Shown: positions 1 through 6,861 of the stretch, one piece after another | Numbering within the stretch: the stretch's first letter is position 1 | Layout: each line of letters starts with the position of its first letter | Origin: Candidatus Methanocorpusculum equi | Lineage (GTDB): Archaea; Halobacteriota; Methanomicrobia; Methanomicrobiales; Methanocorpusculaceae | Direction of reading: 5' to 3' | DNA: 18,965 nt | Assembly (NCBI GenBank): GCA_018065685.1 | Contig: JAGHSU010000094.1 | Location: 1 to 18,965 of the forward strand | Program-made: the position numbers and the translations under genes | Notes under the pieces: generated by a model | The model's input: the letters and a program-made list of their open reading frames with translations, nothing else | Database searches by the model: none | What the model was told of the DNA's origin: nothing

Positions 1-161
1 ACATACTCCGGCACTTACCGGAAAATCCTTTTGTATGTCCTTTGTTTACACCAAATCCGCAGTATATGGGGATATTTCACCGTCTGACGGACACCGTCTC
101 CTTCTTATGCATAATCAGTATCCTAATATCCTATGGACTCATATATAATACGGAATATCAT

Positions 162-2213
162 ATGATAGTCGTACCAGATACCAGTGTCGTCATAGACGGC
201 CGCGTCACAGCCCTGATTGAAAAGGGAGAATATGCTGGCGCAACGATAATAATACCCGAAGCGGTCTTTGCAGAGCTTGAAGCCCAGGCAAACCAGGGGC
301 GCGAGATCGGATTTTCCGGACTCGCCGAACTGCAGAAGCTCTGCGAACTGGCAGCTGCAGGAAAAATCACCCTTAAATATGTCGGCGAACGCCCCAAACT
401 CGATGAAGTAAAACTCGCCCCCGGGGGCGAAATCGATTCAATAATCCGGAAAGTCGCTATAGAAAACAATGCGGTTTTTCTAACAAGCGACTACGTGCAG
501 TCACAGGTGGCAAAGGCAAAAGGCCTCGATGTGGTCTTCTTAAAAGCAGGAACGGGAGATACCTTTTCTCCGCTCTTAATTGACGCCTTCTTTGACGAGA
601 ATACCTCAGCAGTTTATCTGAAGGAACGTGTTGCCCCGTACGCCCGCAAAGGCACCATCAAAGAGTCAAAACTTGTAACCATCAGGGAAACCCCCTGCAC
701 AGAATATGAACTGCGTGCCATAGCCCAGGAATGTCTTGAGCGCGCAAAACGCCACACGGACGGATTTGTCGAGGCAGAACTTCCGGGTGTTACCGTGTCA
801 CAGATCGGCTCGATGCGGATTACCACAACAAGACCTCCTTTCTCCGACGGAATAGAGATAACGGTGACCCGTCCGACACGCGAGGTCTCCTTTGAGTCAT
901 ACAACTGTTCAGCGGCATTAAAAGACCGGTTAAAGGAAAGTGCCGGGATGTTAATTCTCGGAACCCCAGGTTCCGGAAAGTCCACTCTGGAACAGAATAT
1001 CGCAACATACCTCTCAGGTGAAAACTATATCGTAAAGACCATCGAATCCCCGCGTGACTTAATGGTCAATGATAAAATCACCCAGTACACTTCGCTTGAC
1101 GGAAGTATTGCAGCCGCAGGAGAGGTCTTAACGCTTCTTCGTCCCGACTATGTCATCTTTGATGAGATGCGCAGAAGTGAGGAACTTGCCGTCTTTGCAG
1201 ACCTTCGCCTTTCAGGCATCAAAGTCATAGGCGGACTGCATGCAAAGTCAGCCCTCGATGCCTTAATCCGCCTTGCAAGCCTGGTTGACTTAAACCTCAT
1301 TCCGCAGATAATATCAACGATGGTCTTTGTAAAAAGCGGCGACATCTCGGAGATTTACACTGTATCCACCGGGTTCGGTGTCCCGAAGGCACTTGAGCAG
1401 ATAGGAGACCCCATTGTGCGGCCGGTCGTGCGTCTTACAAACATCAACACCGCAGAAACTGTTGCAGAAGCGTTCCGCTACGAAGGAGAAGTTATGGTAA
1501 CCCCTGCATCCGGTTTATCCGAACTTCCGTCAATAAAAACGGTTGAGACGGTTAAAGAAGCGGCCAAAGCCGCTGCCTCTGCACCGGCACCGGCTCCGCG
1601 TCAGGAAGCAAGAGCGAAACCCGCGGCAGAGGACAGAAGCAGGGCCGAAGAGAAGTCCTCTGAAGAGGAAGCGTTATCTGACAAGGCAAAGGACCATGCA
1701 GCCCCGTACAAAGCCCCTGCAAACAGCAACCCTGCATGGGCCGTTCTTGAAAAGGAGATCAGAAATGAGATTGCCCGCTATACTGTCGGAGATATTGTTG
1801 TCTGTATGTTAACCGACACGAAGGCTGCAGTCTATATCGAAAACATGGATGTCCCCGCAGTCATCGGAAAAGGAGGAAAGAACATCTCTGCAATCGTTAC
1901 CAAAGTGGGTGTGGGAATCGATGTCCGCTCTTTATCAGACCTTCCGGGGAGGGAGGCCCTATCTGCGGAAAAACCGGTTCCTGAGAGGAATACGCCGGGA
2001 TTCAAATTACGAAGTGAGAAAAAGCAGATATCCGTTATCTGCCTGGAGTACACCAACAAGATTGTGGATATCTTCTCCGGAAAAGAGTATCTCTTTACCG
2101 CAACTGTAGATGCACAGGGAGAGATTCATCTCGCACGGTCGTCGAGTATCGCCATGGAGATGGTGCGCCGCTACAGCGAGGGAGAAGACCTGAAACTGAA
2201 ACCGGTTGATTAA
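162..2213 (+). CDS. PIN domain - ATPase - KH domain protein (PINc/VapC-family ATPase, archaeal)
   Basis: Multidomain archaeal protein of 683 aa. Residues 1 to about 135 form a PIN-type nuclease domain with a PDTSVVIDG start and candidate metal-binding acids D6, E38, D92 and D110. A PilT/VirB11-like ATPase follows, with Walker A (GTPGSGKST) near residue 267 and a Walker B-like VIFDEMR segment near 330. An Ala/Pro/Glu/Lys-rich linker covers about 460-515. A KH RNA-binding domain carries GKGGKN near 569. The architecture suggests an RNA-acting, ATP-driven nuclease, but the cellular substrate is unknown to me. The ATG at 162 is chosen because the protein then begins directly with the conserved PIN strand; the in-frame ATG at 42 only adds 40 residues of non-family sequence. 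leuS follows 57 bases downstream on the same strand. Confidence 0.9.
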   Translation: MIVVPDTSVVIDGRVTALIEKGEYAGATIIIPEAVFAELEAQANQGREIGFSGLAELQKLCELAAAGKITLKYVGERPKLDEVKLAPGGEIDSIIRKVAIENNAVFLTSDYVQSQVAKAKGLDVVFLKAGTGDTFSPLLIDAFFDENTSAVYLKERVAPYARKGTIKESKLVTIRETPCTEYELRAIAQECLERAKRHTDGFVEAELPGVTVSQIGSMRITTTRPPFSDGIEITVTRPTREVSFESYNCSAALKDRLKESAGMLILGTPGSGKSTLEQNIATYLSGENYIVKTIESPRDLMVNDKITQYTSLDGSIAAAGEVLTLLRPDYVIFDEMRRSEELAVFADLRLSGIKVIGGLHAKSALDALIRLASLVDLNLIPQIISTMVFVKSGDISEIYTVSTGFGVPKALEQIGDPIVRPVVRLTNINTAETVAEAFRYEGEVMVTPASGLSELPSIKTVETVKEAAKAAASAPAPAPRQEARAKPAAEDRSRAEEKSSEEEALSDKAKDHAAPYKAPANSNPAWAVLEKEIRNEIARYTVGDIVVCMLTDTKAAVYIENMDVPAVIGKGGKNISAIVTKVGVGIDVRSLSDLPGREALSAEKPVPERNTPGFKLRSEKKQISVICLEYTNKIVDIFSGKEYLFTATVDAQGEIHLARSSSIAMEMVRRYSEGEDLKLKPVD

Positions 2214-2270
2214 CCGGAAGACGGCATAATAAAACATAAAAAATAAACATAAAATACACAAGGTACCAGT

Positions 2271-5066
2271 ATGACTGAAAATCTGATAATGAATGAAATT
2301 GAGCCGGAAATCAGGAAAACCTGGATTCCGCAGTTTGAATCGAATCCGAATCCGACTAAAGACAAGCTGTATGTAAACGTTGCCTTCCCATACCCTTCAG
2401 GTGCTATGCATGTGGGCCACGGAAGAACCTACATCATCCCCGATGTGGTTGCCCGCTTCTGGAGAATGAGAGGAAAGCAGGTCTTATTCCCGATGGCGTT
2501 CCATGTGACAGGAGCCCCTGTTTTAGGAATTGCAAAGCGTATCGCCAAAAAGGATGAAAAGACCTTAAAGCTCTACGGCGGCCTCTACCGCGTCCCGCAG
2601 GACACCCTGGAAAAGTTCACGGACCCGGTAACAATTGTAAACTATTTCGCTGACGAATACCAGCGGGTAATGCAGCAGCTTGGTCTTTCCATTGACTGGA
2701 GACGCCGCTTTACCACGATTATTCCGCAGTACAGCAAGTTCATCGAATGGCAGTACACCCATGTCTACGGCCAGGGCAAAGTGCAGAAAGGAGAGTACCC
2801 GGTCCGGTACTGTCCGAACTGTGACCAGCCGGTAGGTGACCACGACCTTCTTGAAGGAGATACCGCGGAGATCATGCACTATGTGTTTGTGATGTTCAGA
2901 TTCGGTGAGTTTGAAATCCCCTGTGCAACTCTTCGTCCGGAGACCATCTTCGGTGTTACCAACCTCTGGGCAAATCCGGAGACCGAACATCTGAAAGCGG
3001 AAGTTGACGGAAAGAAGTGGATTATCTCCAAAGATGCGGCGCTTAAACTCCGGATGCAGAAGCATGAGGTAAAGGAACTCGGCACAATCGCAGGTACAGA
3101 GTTAATCGATAAGAAAGCGGTCTGCACCTACACCGGAAAAGAGGTCACAATCCTTCCCGCATCCTTCGTTGACCCGGACATGGGCTCCGGCCTTGTCATG
3201 AGTGTTCCGGCACACGCTCCCTTTGACTACATCGCCCTCCGCGACCTTCAGCAGCAGGGAAAGTACACCGATATCACGCCCATTACCCTTGTCACCGTCC
3301 CCGGATACAAGAGTACTCCGGCCGCGGAAATTGTTGAAAAGAACAGGATTCCGAACCAGGACGATCCGAGAATGGATGCTCTGACCCAGGAGCTCTACAC
3401 CCTCGAGTTCTCCAAAGGAAAGTTAAACGACAACTGCGGAAAGCATGCAGGAAAGTCGGTCCGTCAGGCACGCGAAGATGTTACAAAGGAGTTCACCGAA
3501 GAAAAAGGTTCCATCATCTTCCATGAGATGAGCCAGAAGCGGGTCATCTGCCGTTGCGGAAACCGTGTCTATGTGAAGATTTTAGATGACCAGTGGTTTA
3601 TCAACTACGGAGATGCAGCCTGGAAACAGCAGGTTCACGAGGTCATGCCGAATGTTGAACTGGTGCCTCCGGAGGTCAGCGCCGAGTTTGACCGTACAAT
3701 CGACTGGCTGCGCGAGTGGCCGTGCTCACGCCGCGTAGGTCTTGGAACGCACGTTCCCTGGGATCCCAAGTGGCTGTTTGAGCCTCTCTCAGACTCCACC
3801 ATCTACATGGCATATTATACAATCTCCCACAAGATTGTAAAGATTCCGCCGGAGAAACTGACCCCTGCGGTCTTTGATTATATCTTCCTTGGAAAAGGAA
3901 ACCCGAAGGAGCTTCCGGTTGATGAGGCAACAGTAAATGATCTGAGGTCCGAGTTCCTCTACTGGTACCCGTACGATTACCGCTTCAGCGCAAAGGACTT
4001 AATCTCGAACCACTTAACCTTCCAGATGTTCCACCACCGTGCAATCTTCCCCGACGAACTGCAGCCGAAGGGAATGGTCGTCTTCGGTATGGGACTCTTA
4101 AACGGTATGAAGATGTCCTCCTCGAAAGGAAATGTGTTCCTGCTTGAGGATGCGGCAAATGAGTTCGGAGCAGATACTGTCCGCATGTTCCTCGTGGGTT
4201 CCGCAGAGCCGTGGCAGGACTTTGACTGGAGAAATGAACTGGTCTTATCCGTGAAGAAACAGATTGAACGGATGTGGCAGCTGGTCCTCGATGCAGAGAG
4301 TGCATCCGGTACAACTCCGATTGATGCATGGCTGGTTTCACGTATGCAGCAGAGAATTGCAGGAGCTACAACGGCGCTTACGAAATTCCAGACACGTCAG
4401 GCACTGCAGGAGGCATACAACGGTGTTGTATCAGACCTTGCCTGGTACCGCAGACGGCTTGCAGACGGCGCACCGGGTGCTGTGTTAAAGGATGTTATGT
4501 CACAGTGGGTCAGACTTATGGCGCCTGTTATCCCCTACACCGCAGAGGCACTCTGGAAGAAGACCGGGCACGACGGGCTTATTTCCTTTGCGGACTGGCC
4601 GGTCGCTGACGAATCAAAGATTAATCCGCAGATTGAGCTTTCAGAAGGCCTTCTGCAGAGAACGGTTGAGGATATCCAGTCTATCTTAAAGCTCGTCCAG
4701 ATTGAGGCAAAGAGGGTCCGGATGTTTGTAGCTCCTGAATGGAAGCATCAGGTGTTTTCCATCGTCGCATCCGCTGAAGACAAGCGCAATGTGGTAAAGA
4801 CCGTGATGGCAGATGAGGCACTTCACGCACGCGGCAAAGAAGCGGCAGATGCTGCAGTCCAGACGGTGCGGCTGGTCCATTCACTCCCGCCGCAGATTGT
4901 ATCTGCAGTGGCTGAAGGAATTGACGAGACTGCCATCTTTACCGCAGCAAAAGCATTCCTCGAGAAGGAGTGCGGTCTCGAGGTTGAGGTTTGCGCTGCA
5001 GAAGGGTCCGATCACCCGAAGGCACGTTCCGCACTGCCGTTTAAGCCGGCGATTGTGGTTGAGTAA
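2271..5066 (+). CDS. leuS: Leucyl-tRNA synthetase, archaeal type
   Basis: Class I aminoacyl-tRNA synthetase that charges tRNA-Leu with leucine using ATP in the cytoplasm. It has 931 aa, close to the usual archaeal length. The HIGH motif appears as HVGH at residues 47-50 after the FPYPSG segment. The KMSKS motif appears as KMSSS from residue 614. Cysteine pairs C181/C184 (CPNC) and C427/C429 (CRC) look like metal-binding knuckles. The editing (CP1) domain lies between, with the LRPETIFGVTNLW segment near residue 223. The ATG at 2271 has an AAGGT ribosome-binding site at 2260-2264. An in-frame ATG at 2289 is a less likely alternative. A T-rich tract follows the stop codon closely. A tRNA-Leu gene lies elsewhere in the window but is not adjacent. 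Confidence 0.97.
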   Translation: MTENLIMNEIEPEIRKTWIPQFESNPNPTKDKLYVNVAFPYPSGAMHVGHGRTYIIPDVVARFWRMRGKQVLFPMAFHVTGAPVLGIAKRIAKKDEKTLKLYGGLYRVPQDTLEKFTDPVTIVNYFADEYQRVMQQLGLSIDWRRRFTTIIPQYSKFIEWQYTHVYGQGKVQKGEYPVRYCPNCDQPVGDHDLLEGDTAEIMHYVFVMFRFGEFEIPCATLRPETIFGVTNLWANPETEHLKAEVDGKKWIISKDAALKLRMQKHEVKELGTIAGTELIDKKAVCTYTGKEVTILPASFVDPDMGSGLVMSVPAHAPFDYIALRDLQQQGKYTDITPITLVTVPGYKSTPAAEIVEKNRIPNQDDPRMDALTQELYTLEFSKGKLNDNCGKHAGKSVRQAREDVTKEFTEEKGSIIFHEMSQKRVICRCGNRVYVKILDDQWFINYGDAAWKQQVHEVMPNVELVPPEVSAEFDRTIDWLREWPCSRRVGLGTHVPWDPKWLFEPLSDSTIYMAYYTISHKIVKIPPEKLTPAVFDYIFLGKGNPKELPVDEATVNDLRSEFLYWYPYDYRFSAKDLISNHLTFQMFHHRAIFPDELQPKGMVVFGMGLLNGMKMSSSKGNVFLLEDAANEFGADTVRMFLVGSAEPWQDFDWRNELVLSVKKQIERMWQLVLDAESASGTTPIDAWLVSRMQQRIAGATTALTKFQTRQALQEAYNGVVSDLAWYRRRLADGAPGAVLKDVMSQWVRLMAPVIPYTAEALWKKTGHDGLISFADWPVADESKINPQIELSEGLLQRTVEDIQSILKLVQIEAKRVRMFVAPEWKHQVFSIVASAEDKRNVVKTVMADEALHARGKEAADAAVQTVRLVHSLPPQIVSAVAEGIDETAIFTAAKAFLEKECGLEVEVCAAEGSDHPKARSALPFKPAIVVE

Positions 5067-5077
5067 GAAAGATTATT

Positions 5078-5094
5078 CTTTTTTGTTTTTTTTT
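5078..5094 (+). terminator. T-rich transcription terminator after leuS
   Basis: Starting 12 bases after the leuS stop there is a T-run, one G, then nine T, followed immediately by six G (5095-5100). Archaeal RNA polymerase terminates at oligo-T tracts on the non-template strand without needing a hairpin. Position and orientation fit the end of the leuS transcript. Confidence 0.7.
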
Positions 5095-5134
5095 GGGGGG
5101 AACTACCCGGTCCGTATTCTTTATCGGCCTGTTC

Positions 5135-5220
5135 CTGAGAGTGGGTATGTGCAACAAGAGCGCAGAATCGCCAGTCTCTGACTGGCGATTCTGCGTTCTT
5201 TCCCTCATACCCCCTCTCAG
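5135..5220. repeat. Large nested hairpin (inverted repeat)
   Basis: The inner stem pairs 5156-5176 with 5180-5200: 21 positions, all paired with one G-T wobble, around a 3-base loop. An outer stem pairs 5135-5149 with 5206-5220, 14 of 15 positions. A small internal loop separates them. It lies between leuS and the small gene at 5359, downstream of the T-rich terminator, so it is not needed for leuS termination. It could be a mobile-element remnant, a processing or stability element, or a small structured RNA. No coding sequence is evident in it. Confidence 0.8.
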
Positions 5221-5265
5221 TTACGACAACCCGCAAAGAACACACGAAGGCAGCTGAATAGTTAC
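5219..5265 (+). repeat. 47-bp dispersed direct repeat, copy 1
   Basis: This segment matches 6794-6840 at 44 of 47 positions in the same orientation. Its core reads CAACCCGCAAAGAACACA. It begins at the right foot of the large hairpin at 5135-5220. The second copy begins at the right end of the inverted-repeat element at 6446-6801. Function is unknown. Confidence 0.85.
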
Positions 5266-5326
5266 TTCAGGTTTTGATTATTGGTTTTATTTCTGCAGGC
5301 AGTCTCCCCCTAAAAGAAACCGTCAA

Positions 5327-5336
5327 CTCTATACTC
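5327..5336 (+). promoter_or_regulatory. Possible TATA box for the 5359 gene and nfo
   Basis: A TATA-like CTCTATACTC lies about 26 bases before the ATG at 5359. That would place transcription start almost on the start codon, giving a leaderless message as is common in archaea. This is inferred from position only. Confidence 0.3.
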
Positions 5337-5358
5337 CGAAAGCCCCAACATATACAGT

Positions 5359-5589
5359 ATGTGGGACTCATTAAAAGAACAGATTGAAGAAGCCGGATGC
5401 GCTCAGATGACCGGAGCAGCTGCTTCAGAGTACATAAAAGACGGAAACACTGTATTCGTGTACGAAGGGCACAAACTCCTGATTCCGATAGAGGAAACAT
5501 CACCGGTCACTATCCGGCATATTGGAAAAGGGACCGTAAAACTCTCCTTTAAATTCATAGAAGTACTTGGAAAAATCGAATCCCCGTGA
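5359..5589 (+). CDS. Small protein of unknown function upstream of nfo
   Basis: A 76-aa open frame that I do not recognise. The N-terminal half looks helical (MWDSLKEQIEEAGCAQM, then Ala-rich). The C-terminal half alternates hydrophobic and polar residues as in a small beta-rich fold (NTVFVYEGHKLLIPI, then GTVKLSFKFIEVLGKI). There is no signal peptide, membrane segment or cysteine cluster. It is probably real: codon use resembles the neighbours, and it ends 6 bases before nfo in the same direction, suggesting co-transcription. Its role may be linked to base-excision repair only through that neighbour, which is weak evidence. Confidence 0.65.
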   Translation: MWDSLKEQIEEAGCAQMTGAAASEYIKDGNTVFVYEGHKLLIPIEETSPVTIRHIGKGTVKLSFKFIEVLGKIESP

Positions 5590-5595
5590 ACAGCC

Positions 5596-6441
5596 ATGGT
5601 TAAGTTAGGATTTCATGTTTCAATTGCAGGCTCCTTTGCTCTTGCAGTCTCACGGGCAGAAGACCTCACCTGCGACACCTTCCAGATGTTTACGAGAAGC
5701 CCGCGTGTCTGGGGGGCAAAACCCATAGGCGATGCAGAGGCCGCGGCATTTCAAAACGCTCTGAAAGCATCAGGGATAGGGCCAGTTGTCGACCATATGC
5801 CCTATCTTCCGAATCCGGCGGCGGAAAAACCGGATGTGTATGAAAAGTCCGTTGCAACCTTAACTGATGAGTTAAACCGCTGCGCAAAACTGGGGATTCC
5901 CTACCTTGTAACTCATCTTGGACACCACGGACAGACCGACGGCCACAAAAAAGGGCAGGAAAAAGTCATTTCCGCTATCACAACAGCCCTTGACAATTCG
6001 GAGGGAAACACGATGATTCTTCTCGAAAACACCGCAAATGAGAAAAACACCGTGGGAGGGACCTTTACCGATGTGGGGGCCATCTCTGACGGCATCGGAA
6101 GAAACGACCGGATAGGATTCTGCTTTGACACGTGCCACGCGGGAGCTGCCGGGTATGATATTCCGGGATTCGGAGCGGAGACGGTTTTTAGCTGGTTTTC
6201 GGATGAGGCAGGCAGTCTTGACCGTCTGAAGGTAATCCACTTAAATGATATGAAAGGGGGTATCGGCTCGCACCTCGACCGCCATGAGCACTTAGGCCTT
6301 GGGACACTGGGGGATGCGGGAATCCGTGATGTGCTGACCTACCCGAAGATCTCCCACTGTGCGTTTATTATGGAAACCCCCTCGAATGAAGTCCGCGGCG
6401 ATGCAGAAAATATGGCCGCTGCACGCAGACTGTCCATATAA
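5596..6441 (+). CDS. nfo: Endonuclease IV (AP endonuclease)
   Basis: Zinc-dependent apurinic/apyrimidinic endonuclease of base-excision repair; it cuts DNA 5' of abasic sites. The protein has 281 aa, normal for the family. All nine metal ligands known from bacterial Nfo are visible at matching spacing: H67, H107, E144, D178, H181, H215, D228, H230 and E260. Family signatures include THLGHH, LLENTA, CFDTCHAGAAGYD and HLNDMKGGIGSHLDRHEHLG. The start at 5596 follows the stop of the small upstream gene by 6 bases, and the protein begins with the expected KLGFHVSIAGS strand. The inverted-repeat element starts only 4 bases after the stop codon. Confidence 0.97.
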   Translation: MVKLGFHVSIAGSFALAVSRAEDLTCDTFQMFTRSPRVWGAKPIGDAEAAAFQNALKASGIGPVVDHMPYLPNPAAEKPDVYEKSVATLTDELNRCAKLGIPYLVTHLGHHGQTDGHKKGQEKVISAITTALDNSEGNTMILLENTANEKNTVGGTFTDVGAISDGIGRNDRIGFCFDTCHAGAAGYDIPGFGAETVFSWFSDEAGSLDRLKVIHLNDMKGGIGSHLDRHEHLGLGTLGDAGIRDVLTYPKISHCAFIMETPSNEVRGDAENMAAARRLSI

Positions 6442-6445
6442 TTTT

Positions 6446-6487
6446 TTGTAACTTTCAATGTAGATGCTATTTGTCGTTGTTGTAACT
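6446..6487 (+). repeat. Left terminal inverted repeat, 42 bp
   Basis: Left arm of the element. It starts TTGTAACTTTCAATG and ends TTGTTGTAACT, and is a perfect reverse complement of 6760-6801. It begins 4 bases after the nfo stop, so its T-rich edge (six T at 6442-6447) may also end the nfo transcript. Confidence 0.9.
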
Positions 6488-6510
6488 GACGGTGTGTTAT
6501 GGCCACCAAA

Positions 6511-6548
6511 AACGCGAATCTACGCGAATAAAAAACGTGAATCGCAGC
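6511..6548 (+). repeat. Short tandem units of the ACGCGAAT type
   Basis: ACGCGAAT occurs twice in tandem (from 6512 and 6522) with a degenerate third unit, ACGTGAAT, from 6535. The mirrored right side (about 6714-6738) carries ATTCGCGTTGATTCGCGTT. Short tandem units of this kind occur in non-coding repeats of many genomes, in my recollection. Confidence 0.6.
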
Positions 6549-6759
6549 CCTTTGCACCCGCGCTCAGCACCGCTTAGGCCGCATGCCCTTCGGGCCTGCT
6601 CCAACTTCGAGCCTGCGGCTCTCGTCAATCGCGGGGCGCGGGCGGGCTGCTAAGATTTAAATTTATCAGAATTATCCTTGGTTAAAGCGGGGCCAGGCGC
6701 GGGTGAATAGGCTCGCGATTCGCGTTGATTCGCGTTCTAAGTGGTCAACACCGCACCTA

Positions 6760-6801
6760 AGTTACAACAACGACAAATAGCATCTACATTGAAAGTTACA
6801 A
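6760..6801 (-). repeat. Right terminal inverted repeat, 42 bp
   Basis: Right arm of the element, a perfect reverse complement of 6446-6487. Its outer 8 bases (6794-6801) are shared with the second copy of the 47-bp direct repeat that continues to 6840. Confidence 0.9.
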
Positions 6802-6840
6802 CAACCCGCAAAGAACACATGAAGGCGGCTGAATAGTTAC
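6794..6840 (+). repeat. 47-bp dispersed direct repeat, copy 2
   Basis: Matches 5219-5265 at 44 of 47 positions. It overlaps the right end of the inverted-repeat element by 8 bases. The 11-mer AGTTACAACAA occurs at 6760, 6794 and 6835 in direct orientation, so this copy is bracketed by the motif. Confidence 0.85.
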
Positions 6841-6848
6841 AACAAGGA

Positions 6849-6858
6849 ATAAAAAAAA
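6849..6858 (-). terminator. Oligo-T terminator after fae-hps
   Basis: Eight consecutive A on the plus strand (6851-6858) give a run of T on the minus strand, three bases past the fae-hps stop codon. This fits a standard archaeal oligo-T terminator. Confidence 0.6.
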
Positions 6859-6861
6859 GAA

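Larger units (their letters stand above)
6446..6801. mobile_element. MITE-like inverted-repeat element, 356 bp, no coding capacity
   Basis: Positions 6446-6487 are an exact reverse complement of 6760-6801 (42 bp, no mismatch). The inverted symmetry continues inward with mismatches. GGTGTGTT...CCACC with ACGCGAAT repeats at 6491-6529 pairs with 6722-6757. AATCGCAGCCC...ACCCGCGC near 6541-6563 pairs with a matching stretch near 6694-6717. The centre is GC-rich with two small hairpins (GCCCTTCGGGC, and GAGCC-TGC-GGCTC). There is no open frame of note. It fills the gap between the convergent nfo and fae-hps genes. The form suggests a non-autonomous transposon or a long snap-back RNA. No clear target-site duplication is visible. 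Confidence 0.7.

Noticed and set aside
42..161. In-frame N-terminal extension of the PIN-ATPase from the ATG at 42
   Set aside because: The extra 40 residues do not look like the family and cover AT-rich, promoter-like DNA; the conserved PIN domain begins exactly at the ATG at 162.
1..161. Possible 3' end of an upstream gene or a small RNA at the window start
   Set aside because: Only short, weak hairpins and AT-rich sequence are visible; no frame or RNA signature could be supported.
6541..6660. GC-rich core of the inverted-repeat element as a separate structured RNA gene
   Set aside because: The small hairpins are not enough to name an RNA, and the whole is better explained as the interior of the element.
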